Both the position numbers and the translations under genes were made by a program. The notes below the pieces were generated by a model. The model worked only from the letters and a program-made list of their open reading frames with translations, had not been told where the DNA came from and did no database searches. Shown in pieces: positions 15,991-24,779 of a stretch of 38,435 nt of DNA. The stretch spans positions 1 through 38,435 of IMG/VR virus record IMGVR_UViG_3300042922_000789; one strand, given 5' to 3'. Source of the stretch: a virus. Each line of letters opens with the position of its first letter. Positions within the stretch are counted from its first letter, which is position 1.

Positions 15991-17076
15991 CTAAAATAGT
16001 GAGATATTAAACTTAAGATTTTCCATAGCTCCAAGTATTTTAATATCTCCGGCCAAGAATACTGATCTCTTAAAAGCATTATTTTTAACTTGTGTGTCTG
16101 TCCATGTTTCAGCTTCAGACTTGCCTACCCCAACCCAAGCTGCCCTTTGTGCTTCAATATTCACATCAGATTTGTTGATATAGTTATTGTCTAGTATATA
16201 ATCTTCAGCAAGCTGTTTAAAATAAGTATTTATTGCACTGATCAGCAATATCTGATTGTCATAATTATTTTTATAATTTCCGATATACTCATCTTTAAAC
16301 ACACTTGATATGTCATCCTGGACTAAATCCATAACCTCAACTATATCTATAAACTTCATATCCTCAGTGTTGGTTATGCCATCTATAGTAGTCATGGAGT
16401 TAATGCCAAGTGCTATTTTGACAGTGTCAACATCGTTAATTAGTATAAACTTTCCGGCACCAACAGCAACTTCATTGTCTGCAACTTCTACTACTCTTGA
16501 TAAATTGGTACATTTGTAATGAGTTGTACCTCTATTAACATTGCAGCTTGCAAGTATACCTATTAAACTAGGACAATACTTCTCGCCTGTGGTCGTACCC
16601 CTGGAGTCAACGAACGTTACACTGTCATTGCTGAAATTAACTATATGCTTACAATCTGTCACAGCAGTTTTGTAAGTTACCGCCTTGTATGTCTTTCTTT
16701 CAAGCTCCTTGGATTTAATCCAACTAGCTAATGCATCAAAATCTGCAGTTACACCGCCTGCAATAGTTATCCATCCTGTCTTAATATTACTTTCAATTAA
16801 CGTAAGAGCAGCTGCCATAGTACCATCTGTGTCAATTCTTACTACAACAACTTTGTTAAGTGCAAAGTTAAATATATCTTTTATGTACTGCAAGTTTGCA
16901 GCAGTATATTTTGCACTATCTTCTTCTAAGCCAACTATGCTCTTATATTCTTTGTAGTTGAAAGATTCATCGGTATCATCTTTAACTATGAGTATAGCTA
17001 TTCCCCTAGCACTTCTAGCTATCAATGTCCCTGCCAGCTGCTTAAAGATTATTTCTATATTTGGTAACGTGATCAT
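15991..17076 (-). CDS. Tail sheath protein (XkdK-like)
   Basis: 361 aa. N-terminal LPNIEIIFKQLAGTLIARSARGIAILIVKD and the C-terminal ENLKFNISLF are typical of PBSX XkdK/phage sheath proteins; the middle part forms the subtilisin-like sheath domain. It shows that the virion has a contractile tail. ATG preceded by AAAGGAGTGA. Confidence 0.93.
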   Translation of the reverse strand: MITLPNIEIIFKQLAGTLIARSARGIAILIVKDDTDESFNYKEYKSIVGLEEDSAKYTAANLQYIKDIFNFALNKVVVVRIDTDGTMAAALTLIESNIKTGWITIAGGVTADFDALASWIKSKELERKTYKAVTYKTAVTDCKHIVNFSNDSVTFVDSRGTTTGEKYCPSLIGILASCNVNRGTTHYKCTNLSRVVEVADNEVAVGAGKFILINDVDTVKIALGINSMTTIDGITNTEDMKFIDIVEVMDLVQDDISSVFKDEYIGNYKNNYDNQILLISAINTYFKQLAEDYILDNNYINKSDVNIEAQRAAWVGVGKSEAETWTDTQVKNNAFKRSVFLAGDIKILGAMENLKFNISLF

Positions 17077-17080
17077 GATA

Positions 17081-17554
17081 TCACTCCTTTTCTAATTTTA
17101 ATTCTAAAGCTTCCATCGGTTCTATTAACTCACCAATAGGATTAGTGGTTGCTTCTGGCAAAAGTTCAACAACATACAAGTCAAAACTACATATAAGAAC
17201 CGTATCAGTTACTTCACTTTCTACAGATTCTATAGGGATATGAAATCCTTCTTTGATTTTAAGACCTTCAATGAAGGTATTTTCTAATAATTCCTGCATT
17301 TTTACGTTGTCTAACTTATATTTATTTCGGTCTTTTGCAAAAAAATAAACCCTACAAGTAAGGTTCTTTTCTCTGCAATTTGCATTGAACTTGCCATTAG
17401 TGGAATTTTCAATTGCCACCTTTATAGATGGCCTTATAATAGGCTCTGAAACATCTTCGGCAACAATTAATTCATTAGGATTATATTCGGTTAAGGCCAA
17501 TGCCCCTTTAATCGAATCGTTTATAGCCTTATTGATTTCTATAAGAGTAACCAT
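17081..17554 (-). CDS. Tail terminator family protein (DUF6838-like)
   Basis: 157 aa. MVTLIEINKAINDSIKGAL and the CRVYFFAKDRNKYKLDNVKMQELLEN stretch resemble the tail-terminator family encoded directly before sheath genes in clostridial myophages. It should cap the tail and join it to the head. The C-terminal ~25 residues are Pro/Glu rich. SD TAGGAGG is optimal. Confidence 0.78.
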   Translation of the reverse strand: MVTLIEINKAINDSIKGALALTEYNPNELIVAEDVSEPIIRPSIKVAIENSTNGKFNANCREKNLTCRVYFFAKDRNKYKLDNVKMQELLENTFIEGLKIKEGFHIPIESVESEVTDTVLICSFDLYVVELLPEATTNPIGELIEPMEALELKLEKE

Positions 17555-17563
17555 ATATACCTC

Positions 17564-17995
17564 CTAGAGCCCTTTGTCTAATGTTTCATCAAGGAATTTT
17601 TGTACATCCTTATAATGTGTTTCAGGGAATTTATTTGCTGCTTCTTCAAAGAAATGTTGCCCTTTTACGAATCCGAGTTCTTTTCCATCCTTAGAAACTA
17701 ACTTATGTCCATACTCTAGAAGATGTATATGATAAGCTGGCTTACCGCCATAAACTCTAATACTTAAGCCGCCATTCCCTTTAAAAGTATATACTTTTCC
17801 GCTTTTTATTCCTTTAAAAAGGTTTCCTTTACCCTTTTTTACCCGCTTTTTTGCAATGGAAAGCGTTAGTTTTCTTAGTTTTTTACCTTCATCTTTTAAG
17901 AACCTTTTTGATTCTTTAGGCATTTTTTCATGAGCTAGTTTTAAAAGATTCTTTTCAAAATTTGTTAGTTCAGAAATATCGAACCCATCAGTCAT
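17564..17995 (-). CDS. HK97 gp10-like head-tail joining protein (XkdI-like)
   Basis: 143 aa, strongly basic in the middle (AKKRVKKGKGNLFKGIKSGKVY), with HLLEYGHKLV and GQHFFEEAANKF, the core pattern of the HK97 gp10 family. Its ATG overlaps the stop of the preceding gene (TAATG). It belongs to the neck/tail completion set. Confidence 0.87.
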   Translation of the reverse strand: MTDGFDISELTNFEKNLLKLAHEKMPKESKRFLKDEGKKLRKLTLSIAKKRVKKGKGNLFKGIKSGKVYTFKGNGGLSIRVYGGKPAYHIHLLEYGHKLVSKDGKELGFVKGQHFFEEAANKFPETHYKDVQKFLDETLDKGL

Positions 17996-18354
17996 TACTC
18001 AATCACCTGCTCAACAAACAATTCAAGACTTTGGTTTCTGAAATATGGATTGAGTATATACTTTATATCAAACCTTTGTTCTCTAAAAACGATATACATA
18101 TCCTGTGTAATATCCTTTCCAGCTCCATAACTTGTAATAACCTTATGAGTAACATTTGATATTATGGTTTCAGCTTGTTGTTTTTGTAAACTACCTGTTT
18201 GAGGTATAAAAGCAGCCCATATTGTTTTAATTTTAGCAGGATTTAAATCATTTTCACCTAACTCATTTTCTATCGGTACATTTCCCCATATATCTACTCT
18301 CTGATCTAATACTATCGAAAGTTCCTGCATTTTTTCTTTTTTAAACACTTTCAC
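17995..18354 (-). CDS. Head closure protein (SPP1 gp16-like)
   Basis: About 119 aa. A GTG at 18354, 9 bp behind GGAGG, is preferred; an in-frame TTG at 18363 overlaps the SD region. LDQRVDIWGNVP and KTIWAAFIPQTGSLQKQQAETIISNVTHKV fit the Phage_H_T_join/SPP1 gp16 fold family. It overlaps the connector gene by 14 bp. It plugs the portal after packaging. Confidence 0.8.
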   Translation of the reverse strand: MKVFKKEKMQELSIVLDQRVDIWGNVPIENELGENDLNPAKIKTIWAAFIPQTGSLQKQQAETIISNVTHKVITSYGAGKDITQDMYIVFREQRFDIKYILNPYFRNQSLELFVEQVIE

Positions 18355-18625
18355 TGGCAGCAACCTCCATAGCTTTTACACCTTCTTGCAATGATAGAAA
18401 CAATATATCATCTGCAAAGTTCTCCTTAAAGAACTCCAGTGCATTATTTCTTGCATATCTGCAATAATCAAAAAGTAATTGCGTTGGTAAATCGTCCTCT
18501 TCAAAAGTAAGGGTAGTACCTGTCATACTAGATAGGTACTTTTTCCCTCGCTCTATTAAACTTGTGATATCCGAATCTTCGTCATCCCATGTTATTTTTA
18601 AATAATTCTTTATTAGTTGCAACAT
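18341..18625 (-). CDS. Head-tail connector protein (gp6-like)
   Basis: 94 aa; LIKNYLKITWDDEDSDITSLIERGKKYLSSMTG is the characteristic start of gp6-like connectors that bind below the portal. ATG with TAGGTGA upstream. It follows the variable acidic gene and precedes head closure, the usual neck order. Confidence 0.88.
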   Translation of the reverse strand: MLQLIKNYLKITWDDEDSDITSLIERGKKYLSSMTGTTLTFEEDDLPTQLLFDYCRYARNNALEFFKENFADDILFLSLQEGVKAMEVAASESV

Positions 18626-18633
18626 AATATCAC

Positions 18634-19044
18634 CTACTTTTTAGTAGATTTCTTTTCTTCTTTAACTTCTTCTGCTACCTTTTCAGGTTCTACTATAATC
18701 GGAATTGTTATAGATTCTTCATTTTGTGCTTCGACTGCTGTTTCATTATTTTCTATCACATCGGCAGTCACTGCAGGTTCAATTTGTTGTGCTTCTGCTG
18801 TACCTGGAATTACTATAGGATCTATATTTGGTAACTCAGTTACTTTTACCTCGTCTTCTATCACATTTGCAGTCACCTCAGGTTTAATAGGTGGTGCTTC
18901 TTCTTTTATCTCCTCAACAAAAACACCAAAAGAGGTGGAGTTGATTTCCTCGCACCTCTTGTCAGTAACTTCTAGTGTTTCGCCAATTTCGTGAAGGAGA
19001 TTTGTATGCTTGTCTCTAAATAGTTTAATTACCTTCACTTTCAT
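18634..19044 (-). CDS. Repeat-containing acidic protein behind the capsid gene
   Basis: 136 aa. The first ~45 residues (MKVKVIKLFRDKHTNLLHEIGE...) look like a small SH3-like phage domain. Residues about 55-125 contain two imperfect ~34-residue repeats (TANVIEDEVKVTELPNIDP and TADVIENNETAVEAQNEES), acidic and Pro/Val rich, before a lysine-rich tail. Position between capsid and connector suggests a head-associated or decoration protein, but no function is proven. Confidence 0.65.
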   Translation of the reverse strand: MKVKVIKLFRDKHTNLLHEIGETLEVTDKRCEEINSTSFGVFVEEIKEEAPPIKPEVTANVIEDEVKVTELPNIDPIVIPGTAEAQQIEPAVTADVIENNETAVEAQNEESITIPIIVEPEKVAEEVKEEKKSTKK

Positions 19045-19055
19045 ATTGCTGCCTC

Positions 19056-20177
19056 CTATACTGTAGGAACGGTCATAGCTGTAATGTTGAATAACAGGAA
19101 GCTGTCATTGTCCATTGGCTTACCATTTGCATATTGTTTAGCTATATAAGTTCTTTCATCTTCTAAGAACTTGTAGTGATCTGAGAATTCTATTACTTGT
19201 GTGGATCCAACTCCCATGAAGTAATCTTTTGCCATACCTGCTATCATTTTGCCTTGTGGTACTGCTACGGATTGAACTATCTTCGCTTGAATTGGGAGTA
19301 CTCCATATACGTAAGTTCCTGCTGAACTCAACATTGTTGTATTTGGGAATATTTTAGCCCAATAATCTAAAGGATTAACTAACAGTAATACACTTGCTAC
19401 TGCTCTTTTGCCTTCTTTGGTTAATGGGGCCATTATTGAAGCTCCTAAAGTTGCAGGCTGTAAGTCGTTTAATGCCACAGCTGCTTTATCAGGGTATACA
19501 CCATCTACAACAGCTCCAGCTAAGTTTTTAATCATACCTATTGGCTGGTCTTTTCCTGTTCCTGCCACTATTGCTAATTCTAAAGCTATTGCAAGAGACT
19601 CAGACAAAATCTCCCTTACAAATCTGTCTAACCAAACAGGACCTAATGCTAGCATAGCTTTACATACTGGTACATACGCACTCAATTTGTATAAGCCTGT
19701 TGCTTCCTTCTTGAAGGCTACTTCTAATTTTTTTGTTATTGCAGCGACTAAAGTTCCCCACCAAGCAGCCTCTACATCATTATTTCTTGAAACCCACTCA
19801 GTAACTCCAGTAGTATTTACAAATGCTATTTCAGAAAGCAAAGGATGATTAGCCTTTAATTCCTCAAATACTCTTTCAAATATTGTAGCTGGCATAAGTT
19901 TCTCTGATCCACCAAAGCTAGCCCCTGTAATTACCTCGTTGTAATATGTTTTTTCTTCTGCTGTCAATGGATTAAGGCCTCTTTTTACCATAACTGCATT
20001 ATCATTAATATCTTCGCTTATCGCATCCTTAGATTCTTGTAATATTCTAGCCTCAATACCTTTAGCAAATTCAATTTGAACCTTTGCAAATGCTTCACTA
20101 TCACCACTTTCTATAGCAGCCTTGATTTTTTCCTTTAGTTCCAATTCATTTTTAAGATCTAGATCCTTATTTTTCAT
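19056..20177 (-). CDS. Major capsid protein, HK97 fold
   Basis: 373 aa. An N-terminal helical, charged segment (residues 1-65) resembles the delta/scaffold domain removed by the protease; the body has LMPATIFERVFEELKANHPLLSEI, and CKAMLALGPVWLDRFVREILSESLAIALELAIVAGTG, typical of HK97-like capsids. The gene follows the ClpP-like protease with a TAATG overlap. SD GGAGG is strong. Confidence 0.92.
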   Translation of the reverse strand: MKNKDLDLKNELELKEKIKAAIESGDSEAFAKVQIEFAKGIEARILQESKDAISEDINDNAVMVKRGLNPLTAEEKTYYNEVITGASFGGSEKLMPATIFERVFEELKANHPLLSEIAFVNTTGVTEWVSRNNDVEAAWWGTLVAAITKKLEVAFKKEATGLYKLSAYVPVCKAMLALGPVWLDRFVREILSESLAIALELAIVAGTGKDQPIGMIKNLAGAVVDGVYPDKAAVALNDLQPATLGASIMAPLTKEGKRAVASVLLLVNPLDYWAKIFPNTTMLSSAGTYVYGVLPIQAKIVQSVAVPQGKMIAGMAKDYFMGVGSTQVIEFSDHYKFLEDERTYIAKQYANGKPMDNDSFLLFNITAMTVPTV

Positions 20178-20887
20178 TATTCGTTACCTCCTAAATTTTG
20201 TTTTTTGAAAGAATTAAAAAGAGTGGGCTTATTTTCTCCCACTTTTGCTACTACTTCTTTTTTATATTTATTGAATAAAGTATCTTTGACTTTTGTTTCT
20301 ACTACTTTGGATTCATTAACATCTTCTAATATTTCAGTGCATAATCCAAAGGCCAGACATTCATCTGCTGTAAGAAATGTTGCTTCTTTGATTAAATTTA
20401 CTAATTCTTCTTCTGTTCCTATGAACTTGGTCATGTAGCTTGCTTTTACAGATGAATCAATCTTATCTAAGTCGGCAGCTACTTTCCTTAAATCGTCTGC
20501 ATTGCCTGAAGTATAAGTCCAAGCTTGATGTATCATCTGCATACTATTTGCGAACATAAACACTTTTTTTCCAGCTGTAGCTATTATACTTGCTCCACTT
20601 CCTGCCATACCATCAATGTAGATATTTATGTCTTTATCATGTTGTTTAAAAAGATTGCAAATAGCTATAGACTCAAATACATCTCCACCACCAGAGTTGA
20701 TATGAACATTAATTATCTTCCCTTTTAATTCAGCTAGTGACTTCTTAACGTTTCTAGCAGATATGCAATCTTCTTCTTCATCCCACCAATATGCTTGTCT
20801 TATAGTACCATATAAAAACAACTCGGCAGTCTCACTATCAACTTCATTCTTTACTTCTAATCTAGTTTTTATTTTCGTATTTTCCAC
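20177..20887 (-). CDS. Head maturation protease, ClpP-like
   Basis: 236 aa. The ClpP catalytic serine is in GMAGSGASIIA (S97), and the histidine in MQMIHQAW (H120); HINSGGGDVFESIAI forms the oxyanion glycine loop. It removes the capsid scaffold domain during prohead maturation. GTG start preceded by AAAGGGGGTGA. The order portal-protease-capsid is standard. Confidence 0.93.
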   Translation of the reverse strand: MENTKIKTRLEVKNEVDSETAELFLYGTIRQAYWWDEEEDCISARNVKKSLAELKGKIINVHINSGGGDVFESIAICNLFKQHDKDINIYIDGMAGSGASIIATAGKKVFMFANSMQMIHQAWTYTSGNADDLRKVAADLDKIDSSVKASYMTKFIGTEEELVNLIKEATFLTADECLAFGLCTEILEDVNESKVVETKVKDTLFNKYKKEVVAKVGENKPTLFNSFKKQNLGGNE

Positions 20888-22036
20888 TTACTCACCCCCT
20901 TTCAAAGTCTTAACGCTTTGATAGTTTTTAGTAATAAATCTTTCTTCTGCCCAAGCTTCATCAATAATCTCCCTTCCTAAAATTTTAAGATTCTCATTGA
21001 TACTATTAGCACCAATACGGAATAAAATATCTAACGAGCTAGCTATATCAGTAATATCTATATTTTTTATCCTAGTTGTATCTAGTTTTATATATGTTCG
21101 TTCTAAATAATTCTTCTTGCCGTATAGTTTTCTATTAACTTCATCAGTTAATAGCTCAGCTAAAGGATTTATACAGAAAGTTAAGAAGTTGTTAACCGCC
21201 TTATCTGTATCAGACACATTACCCTTTATTAATTGTGGTGGTACTTGAAAAGCTATAGCAATAAAATCAAATATATCATCTATAAATGCTCTAACATCCC
21301 TGCCCTCTGCCCCACCTTTTACACCAATATTACTGGATAGTTCTTCATATTTCATGCCATTGGATAAAGGTAAAACAGCTCCCCCCTCTGCCTCAAAGAA
21401 TCTTTTAAACCTAATAGATAGTAGGTCATTCAAATCCTTTTGAGCTTTTTCAGTTTGAGGATAACTAGCTGGTATATCTAACGTCCCACGCCTTGCATTA
21501 TTCTTTCTATAGTGTGATTTACTAGCTGCAACAAGTTGTGAGTATGATTGATACAAGCCTTCTATTACATTTTTTATCTTTTCATCATGCAATTCAAAGT
21601 GAAACACTTGAGATTCTATGAAAACCTTATTTAATTTATAATCTTCTATTACTATTTCTTTATAGATATTTTCTTTAAGCGCAAATTTAACAGCAACAAA
21701 GCTATCAGCTACATAAAACTTTCCTTCTTGCTGAATCACAAGACACTCATTTTCATATACCAGTTTATGTATCACGTCTCTCCAAAACTTACTTGAGCTT
21801 TTATTTTGATTCGGCTCCACGTTGAACAAATAATAGTTTTCTGCTTTTATCTCTTTGCCATTTTCATATGTTAAAAACTCACTTCTTGAAACTGCATTGG
21901 CTATTAAATTTACACAGGCTTGTACAGCTAATTCTTTATAGAATACTTCTCCAGCAATTTCTCCAACAAATGAATCAAGTGCTAGTGTTCCAGTATCTTT
22001 GTTAAACATTCCTAAAAACCAGTCCCATAATGCCAT
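20888..22036 (-). CDS. Portal protein, HK97 family
   Basis: 382 aa from MALWDWFLGMFNKDTG; TAGGAGGTGAT precedes this ATG, so an ATG 36 bp earlier is rejected. The sequence ELAVQACVNLIANAVSRSEFLTY, FQVPPQLIKGNVSDTDKAVNNFLTFCINPLAELLTDEVNRKL is typical of HK97-type portals. It forms the dodecameric packaging vertex. Confidence 0.93.
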   Translation of the reverse strand: MALWDWFLGMFNKDTGTLALDSFVGEIAGEVFYKELAVQACVNLIANAVSRSEFLTYENGKEIKAENYYLFNVEPNQNKSSSKFWRDVIHKLVYENECLVIQQEGKFYVADSFVAVKFALKENIYKEIVIEDYKLNKVFIESQVFHFELHDEKIKNVIEGLYQSYSQLVAASKSHYRKNNARRGTLDIPASYPQTEKAQKDLNDLLSIRFKRFFEAEGGAVLPLSNGMKYEELSSNIGVKGGAEGRDVRAFIDDIFDFIAIAFQVPPQLIKGNVSDTDKAVNNFLTFCINPLAELLTDEVNRKLYGKKNYLERTYIKLDTTRIKNIDITDIASSLDILFRIGANSINENLKILGREIIDEAWAEERFITKNYQSVKTLKGGE

Positions 22037-22052
22037 ATAATCACCTCCTAAA

Positions 22053-23714
22053 TTAAAATGTGACAACATCATATATTTGAATATCTTGCTGCACTTCTAC
22101 CAGGTCTGAATCTTTTGTTAATGCATGTATAAGTGCAAAGAAACCATCTGTCTTTCTTGTCTTAGGCTCTATCTTTAAGTATGTTGTGTTTCCCTTAGGA
22201 TCTACTTCAGTGCAGGTATTGTTTACATACCATCGCATTGTCATATTGTCTCCAAAGACTAGCGTTTCTTCTGAAAATATAGACTCTACCAAAGGAGCAA
22301 TTTTAGCATGTGTTATCGGCCCACTTCTTACTTCATGCAAAGGCAACCCTACCTCGCTAAATTTAGACGCTAAAAAGCTGAATCTATATGAGTCAGCTAC
22401 GATGTCTTGAATATTATATTTTTTAGCCTGTACCAAGAACCAATTAGCTATATCATCAGCAGTTATTGAATCTCTATTTATGATTGTTATTAGTCCTTTA
22501 TCTACTGCCTCCTGAATTGGAAACTTAATTGGTCGGCTTTGCACTTCTAATGCTTTATGACATACAAAAGTATGCTCTATCCAATACCTTTTGCCCATAT
22601 ATTTAAACAGCAGCCCTACGCTAGCAAAGTCAGTAATTCTAGCATAGTCAATTGCTCCTATGCAACTCATGCCTTCTAAATCTTCGTAAGGTATATTCTG
22701 ATTTGTTTTAAGTATCTTTTCCCACGGAGCAACTACTGTAAAATTATTTTCGGCTGGGAAATTCATTCTTTTGGTCATGAAGTCCTGAGCTTTGTTAGGT
22801 TGATATTTAAGTTTTATAAGGTCCTTATCCATCTCTTTTTTTAAGTCTGTAAAATACCTTATTGACGGATTCGCCTTCTCCCACATTTCAGGATCTTCGT
22901 ATTCTTCTTTTCTGTCTATTTTATATATTAAAGGCAATAATCCTAGATCTTTAATAGTTCCATTTAAAACATCCTTAGCAATTGCTAAGTAGTCATCTAA
23001 CACTCCCCCTCTAACATAACCATTGGTTGTTATATAAAAAGTCCTGGAGTGTTTTCTTTTTCCAAATCCGCTTGTAAATACTTTGATAGTATCGTAATCT
23101 TCATATTCATGGATTTCATCAAATACTAAACACGCAGACCTCTTACCATCTTTTGTCCTGGCATTTGAAGTATTGTATTTTATATAAGAGTTTGTCTTTT
23201 TCATGACTATTTTTTCTTTTGTTTTATAAAAGAATTTCTTTAGCTTACTCCACTTACCGTCCAGCATGTTCCAAACATCATCAAAAGAAGTTTTAGCCTG
23301 ATCTTCATTGTTTGCAATGATATCTATGTTGTAACTTTTAATCCCATGGAAGTGAGTAGAAAGATACCAAACAATTGGACTAACAAATCCATTCTTACCA
23401 TTACCTCTACCCATGACTATTAAAAACTCATCAAATACCACAGTATCATTTGTTTTATAATAGCAATGAATTAAAGCAGTTATGAACAATTCCCAATCAA
23501 GCAGCTTTAACTCGAAATATTCCTCCATCTTAGCTACCGCAATATCTATCTTATCCACGTCAATAAAAATATCTGGATTATTCAATTTGATTTCTACATA
23601 ATCCATAGCTAACTTAATTTCATTAGAGGACTTTATTTTTTCACTTCTTATGTCATCCATGTAGGCATCAATAAACGGATGAAACTTACATTTCTTCGCC
23701 GCCGTCATCACCAT
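22053..23714 (-). CDS. terL: Terminase large subunit
   Basis: 553 aa. ATPase Walker A is MGRGNGKNG at residues 101-109; Walker B VFDEIHEYED has D199/E200; the nuclease domain begins at GAIDYARITDFASVG with an acidic active site, and a late acidic IVADSYRF. It is the packaging motor of the HK97/phage Terminase_1 type. The start overlaps terS by 29 bp and has no strong SD, so translation is likely coupled; MTAAKKCK 6 bp later is an equally possible start. Confidence 0.94.
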   Translation of the reverse strand: MVMTAAKKCKFHPFIDAYMDDIRSEKIKSSNEIKLAMDYVEIKLNNPDIFIDVDKIDIAVAKMEEYFELKLLDWELFITALIHCYYKTNDTVVFDEFLIVMGRGNGKNGFVSPIVWYLSTHFHGIKSYNIDIIANNEDQAKTSFDDVWNMLDGKWSKLKKFFYKTKEKIVMKKTNSYIKYNTSNARTKDGKRSACLVFDEIHEYEDYDTIKVFTSGFGKRKHSRTFYITTNGYVRGGVLDDYLAIAKDVLNGTIKDLGLLPLIYKIDRKEEYEDPEMWEKANPSIRYFTDLKKEMDKDLIKLKYQPNKAQDFMTKRMNFPAENNFTVVAPWEKILKTNQNIPYEDLEGMSCIGAIDYARITDFASVGLLFKYMGKRYWIEHTFVCHKALEVQSRPIKFPIQEAVDKGLITIINRDSITADDIANWFLVQAKKYNIQDIVADSYRFSFLASKFSEVGLPLHEVRSGPITHAKIAPLVESIFSEETLVFGDNMTMRWYVNNTCTEVDPKGNTTYLKIEPKTRKTDGFFALIHALTKDSDLVEVQQDIQIYDVVTF

Positions 23715-24003
23715 CGCCTACTTTCGGTATAGCCTTTAATCCTAGCTCATTCAGCAACCTTAACATTTGAGCGTTAGTCTTGTTCAGTTCAGCAATGGAA
23801 TCGTTTTTCTTGAAGCCATGTTGAGATGCACCATTAACCCATTCAACAGATACACCCCTCTTTTTTATGTCTTTTATGAGGGCGTTCTTAATTTCCCATA
23901 GGGCCATATAGTCGTTTATCATATCAAGATACATGTTCCCATATATTCCTTTTTCCTCAAGCTGATCTAACAAGTCTTTTTTTATTTCTGCTTTTTTGCT
24001 CAT
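23686..24003 (-). CDS. terS: Terminase small subunit, P27-like
   Basis: 105 aa from MSKKAEIKKDLLDQLEEKG; a purine-rich GGGAGGGGG lies upstream of this ATG. Helical, with the ending pattern NKTNAQMLRLLNELGLKA common to P27-family small subunits. It recognises the packaging site; the candidate cos region lies directly upstream. Confidence 0.85.
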   Translation of the reverse strand: MSKKAEIKKDLLDQLEEKGIYGNMYLDMINDYMALWEIKNALIKDIKKRGVSVEWVNGASQHGFKKNDSIAELNKTNAQMLRLLNELGLKAIPKVGDGDDGGEEM

Positions 24004-24117
24004 TGCCCTACCCCCTCCCATCGTGCGTGAATTTTCGGATAAATCTCTTTTGTCAGTTCCTACCTCCGGTCCCCATGTTTTTAGCCTAAATTCGTTTTTT
24101 TGACCCGGGGGTATGCT
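24004..24117. other. Non-coding packaging (cos) candidate between HNH and terS
   Basis: The 114-bp gap has no frame and contains the only strongly GC-rich patch nearby, GACCCGGGGGTATGC, at 24102-24116, after a T-run. In HNH-associated cos phages the cleavage site lies beside the HNH and terS genes. The exact nick positions cannot be read from an integrated copy. Confidence 0.45.
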
Positions 24118-24435
24118 TTACCACTGTTCTTTATTCGTGAATTTATCAGTAACATTATTGTTATGCTTCTCAGGATGCTCCACATTGTGGCAAGGATTAC
24201 ATATGCTGATTAGATTCTCATCACTCAATGCCAACATCGGAAAATCTTTTAGATGTTTCTTATGATGCACGCATTCTGCTTTATGATATAGCCTTTTGTT
24301 TTTACACAACTGACATTCTTTGTTATCTCTAAGCAGTATTTCTTTTCTCTTCTTGCGCCACTCTTTACTCTTGTAGAACTTCCTGACATTACCTTCTTCA
24401 ATTGCTTTAAGTAATTCTATTCTCAATATCTTCAC
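24118..24435 (-). CDS. HNH endonuclease adjacent to terminase
   Basis: 105 aa. The zinc cysteines are CQLCKN and CNPCHN; the catalytic strand is AECVHHKKHLKDFPMLALSDENLISICNPCHNVEH (HNH/N). Phage HNH proteins next to terminase aid cos cleavage and packaging. The start is uncertain: GTG at 24435 or a TTG 9 bp later, which has a better SD (AGGTGA). Confidence 0.9.
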   Translation of the reverse strand: MKILRIELLKAIEEGNVRKFYKSKEWRKKRKEILLRDNKECQLCKNKRLYHKAECVHHKKHLKDFPMLALSDENLISICNPCHNVEHPEKHNNNVTDKFTNKEQW

Positions 24436-24449
24436 CTAGCTATATATTA

Positions 24450-24478
24450 GAGCCCGACACGGAGGAAATGCCGAGCTC
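24450..24478 (-). other. Structured RNA element copy 1 (hairpin with CCTCC loop)
   Basis: On the minus strand GAGCTCGGCA pairs with TGTCGGGCTC (two G-U pairs) and leaves the loop TTTCCTCCG. The pairing works only in minus-strand RNA, since the plus strand has C-A and A-C mismatches. It lies between the 63-aa gene and the HNH gene. A similar hairpin is at 24744-24770. Confidence 0.55.
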
Positions 24479-24484
24479 CCTAAC

Positions 24485-24676
24485 TTACATTATTCTTTTC
24501 AAACTCTCAGCTATCCACCTACTCTTTGGCAGCTCTCCTGTACATGCTAATCTGCAGAGCATGAAAGCTATGTCTTTACGCTTTACATGTGTATGATGCT
24601 CAAAGCCTTTGATCTTGTTAAACACTATGTATTGACCTTTTATATTAATAATGCCGAAATGCTTATAATGCAACAT
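24485..24676 (-). CDS. Hypothetical protein, 63 aa
   Basis: The start MLHYKHFGIINIKGQY is chosen because AGGTG lies 6 bp before; an in-frame TTG 27 bp earlier overlaps a hairpin. Basic protein with HHTHVKRKDIAFMLCRLACTG. No family is recognised. Two hairpin elements flank the gene. Confidence 0.6.
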   Translation of the reverse strand: MLHYKHFGIINIKGQYIVFNKIKGFEHHTHVKRKDIAFMLCRLACTGELPKSRWIAESLKRIM

Positions 24677-24701
24677 AACTGACACCTTCTTTATTTCATT
24701 C

Positions 24702-24733
24702 AATGCGGATAAGAATTACTCCCTATCCGCATT
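24702..24733 (-). other. Perfect 10-bp hairpin upstream of the 63-aa gene
   Basis: AATGCGGATA (24702-24711) and TATCCGCATT (24724-24733) enclose a 12-nt loop that contains GGGAG on the minus strand. No T-run follows, so it is not a simple terminator; it lies in the leader of the 63-aa gene. Confidence 0.6.
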
Positions 24734-24743
24734 GTTCATATAC

Positions 24744-24770
24744 AACCCAGCACGGAGGCAATGCCGAGTT
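24744..24770 (-). other. Structured RNA element copy 2 (hairpin with CCTCC loop)
   Basis: AACTCGGCA pairs with TGCTGGGTT on the minus strand and leaves TTGCCTCCG. Compared with copy 1, the outer base pair changes from G-C to A-T with pairing kept. It is located between the 32-aa gene and the 63-aa gene. Confidence 0.55.
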
Positions 24771-24779
24771 TCCTAGATA

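Noticed and set aside
19408-19848. 146-codon plus-strand frame opposite the capsid gene
   Set aside because: Antisense shadow of the capsid gene; residue composition is that of a reversed frame.
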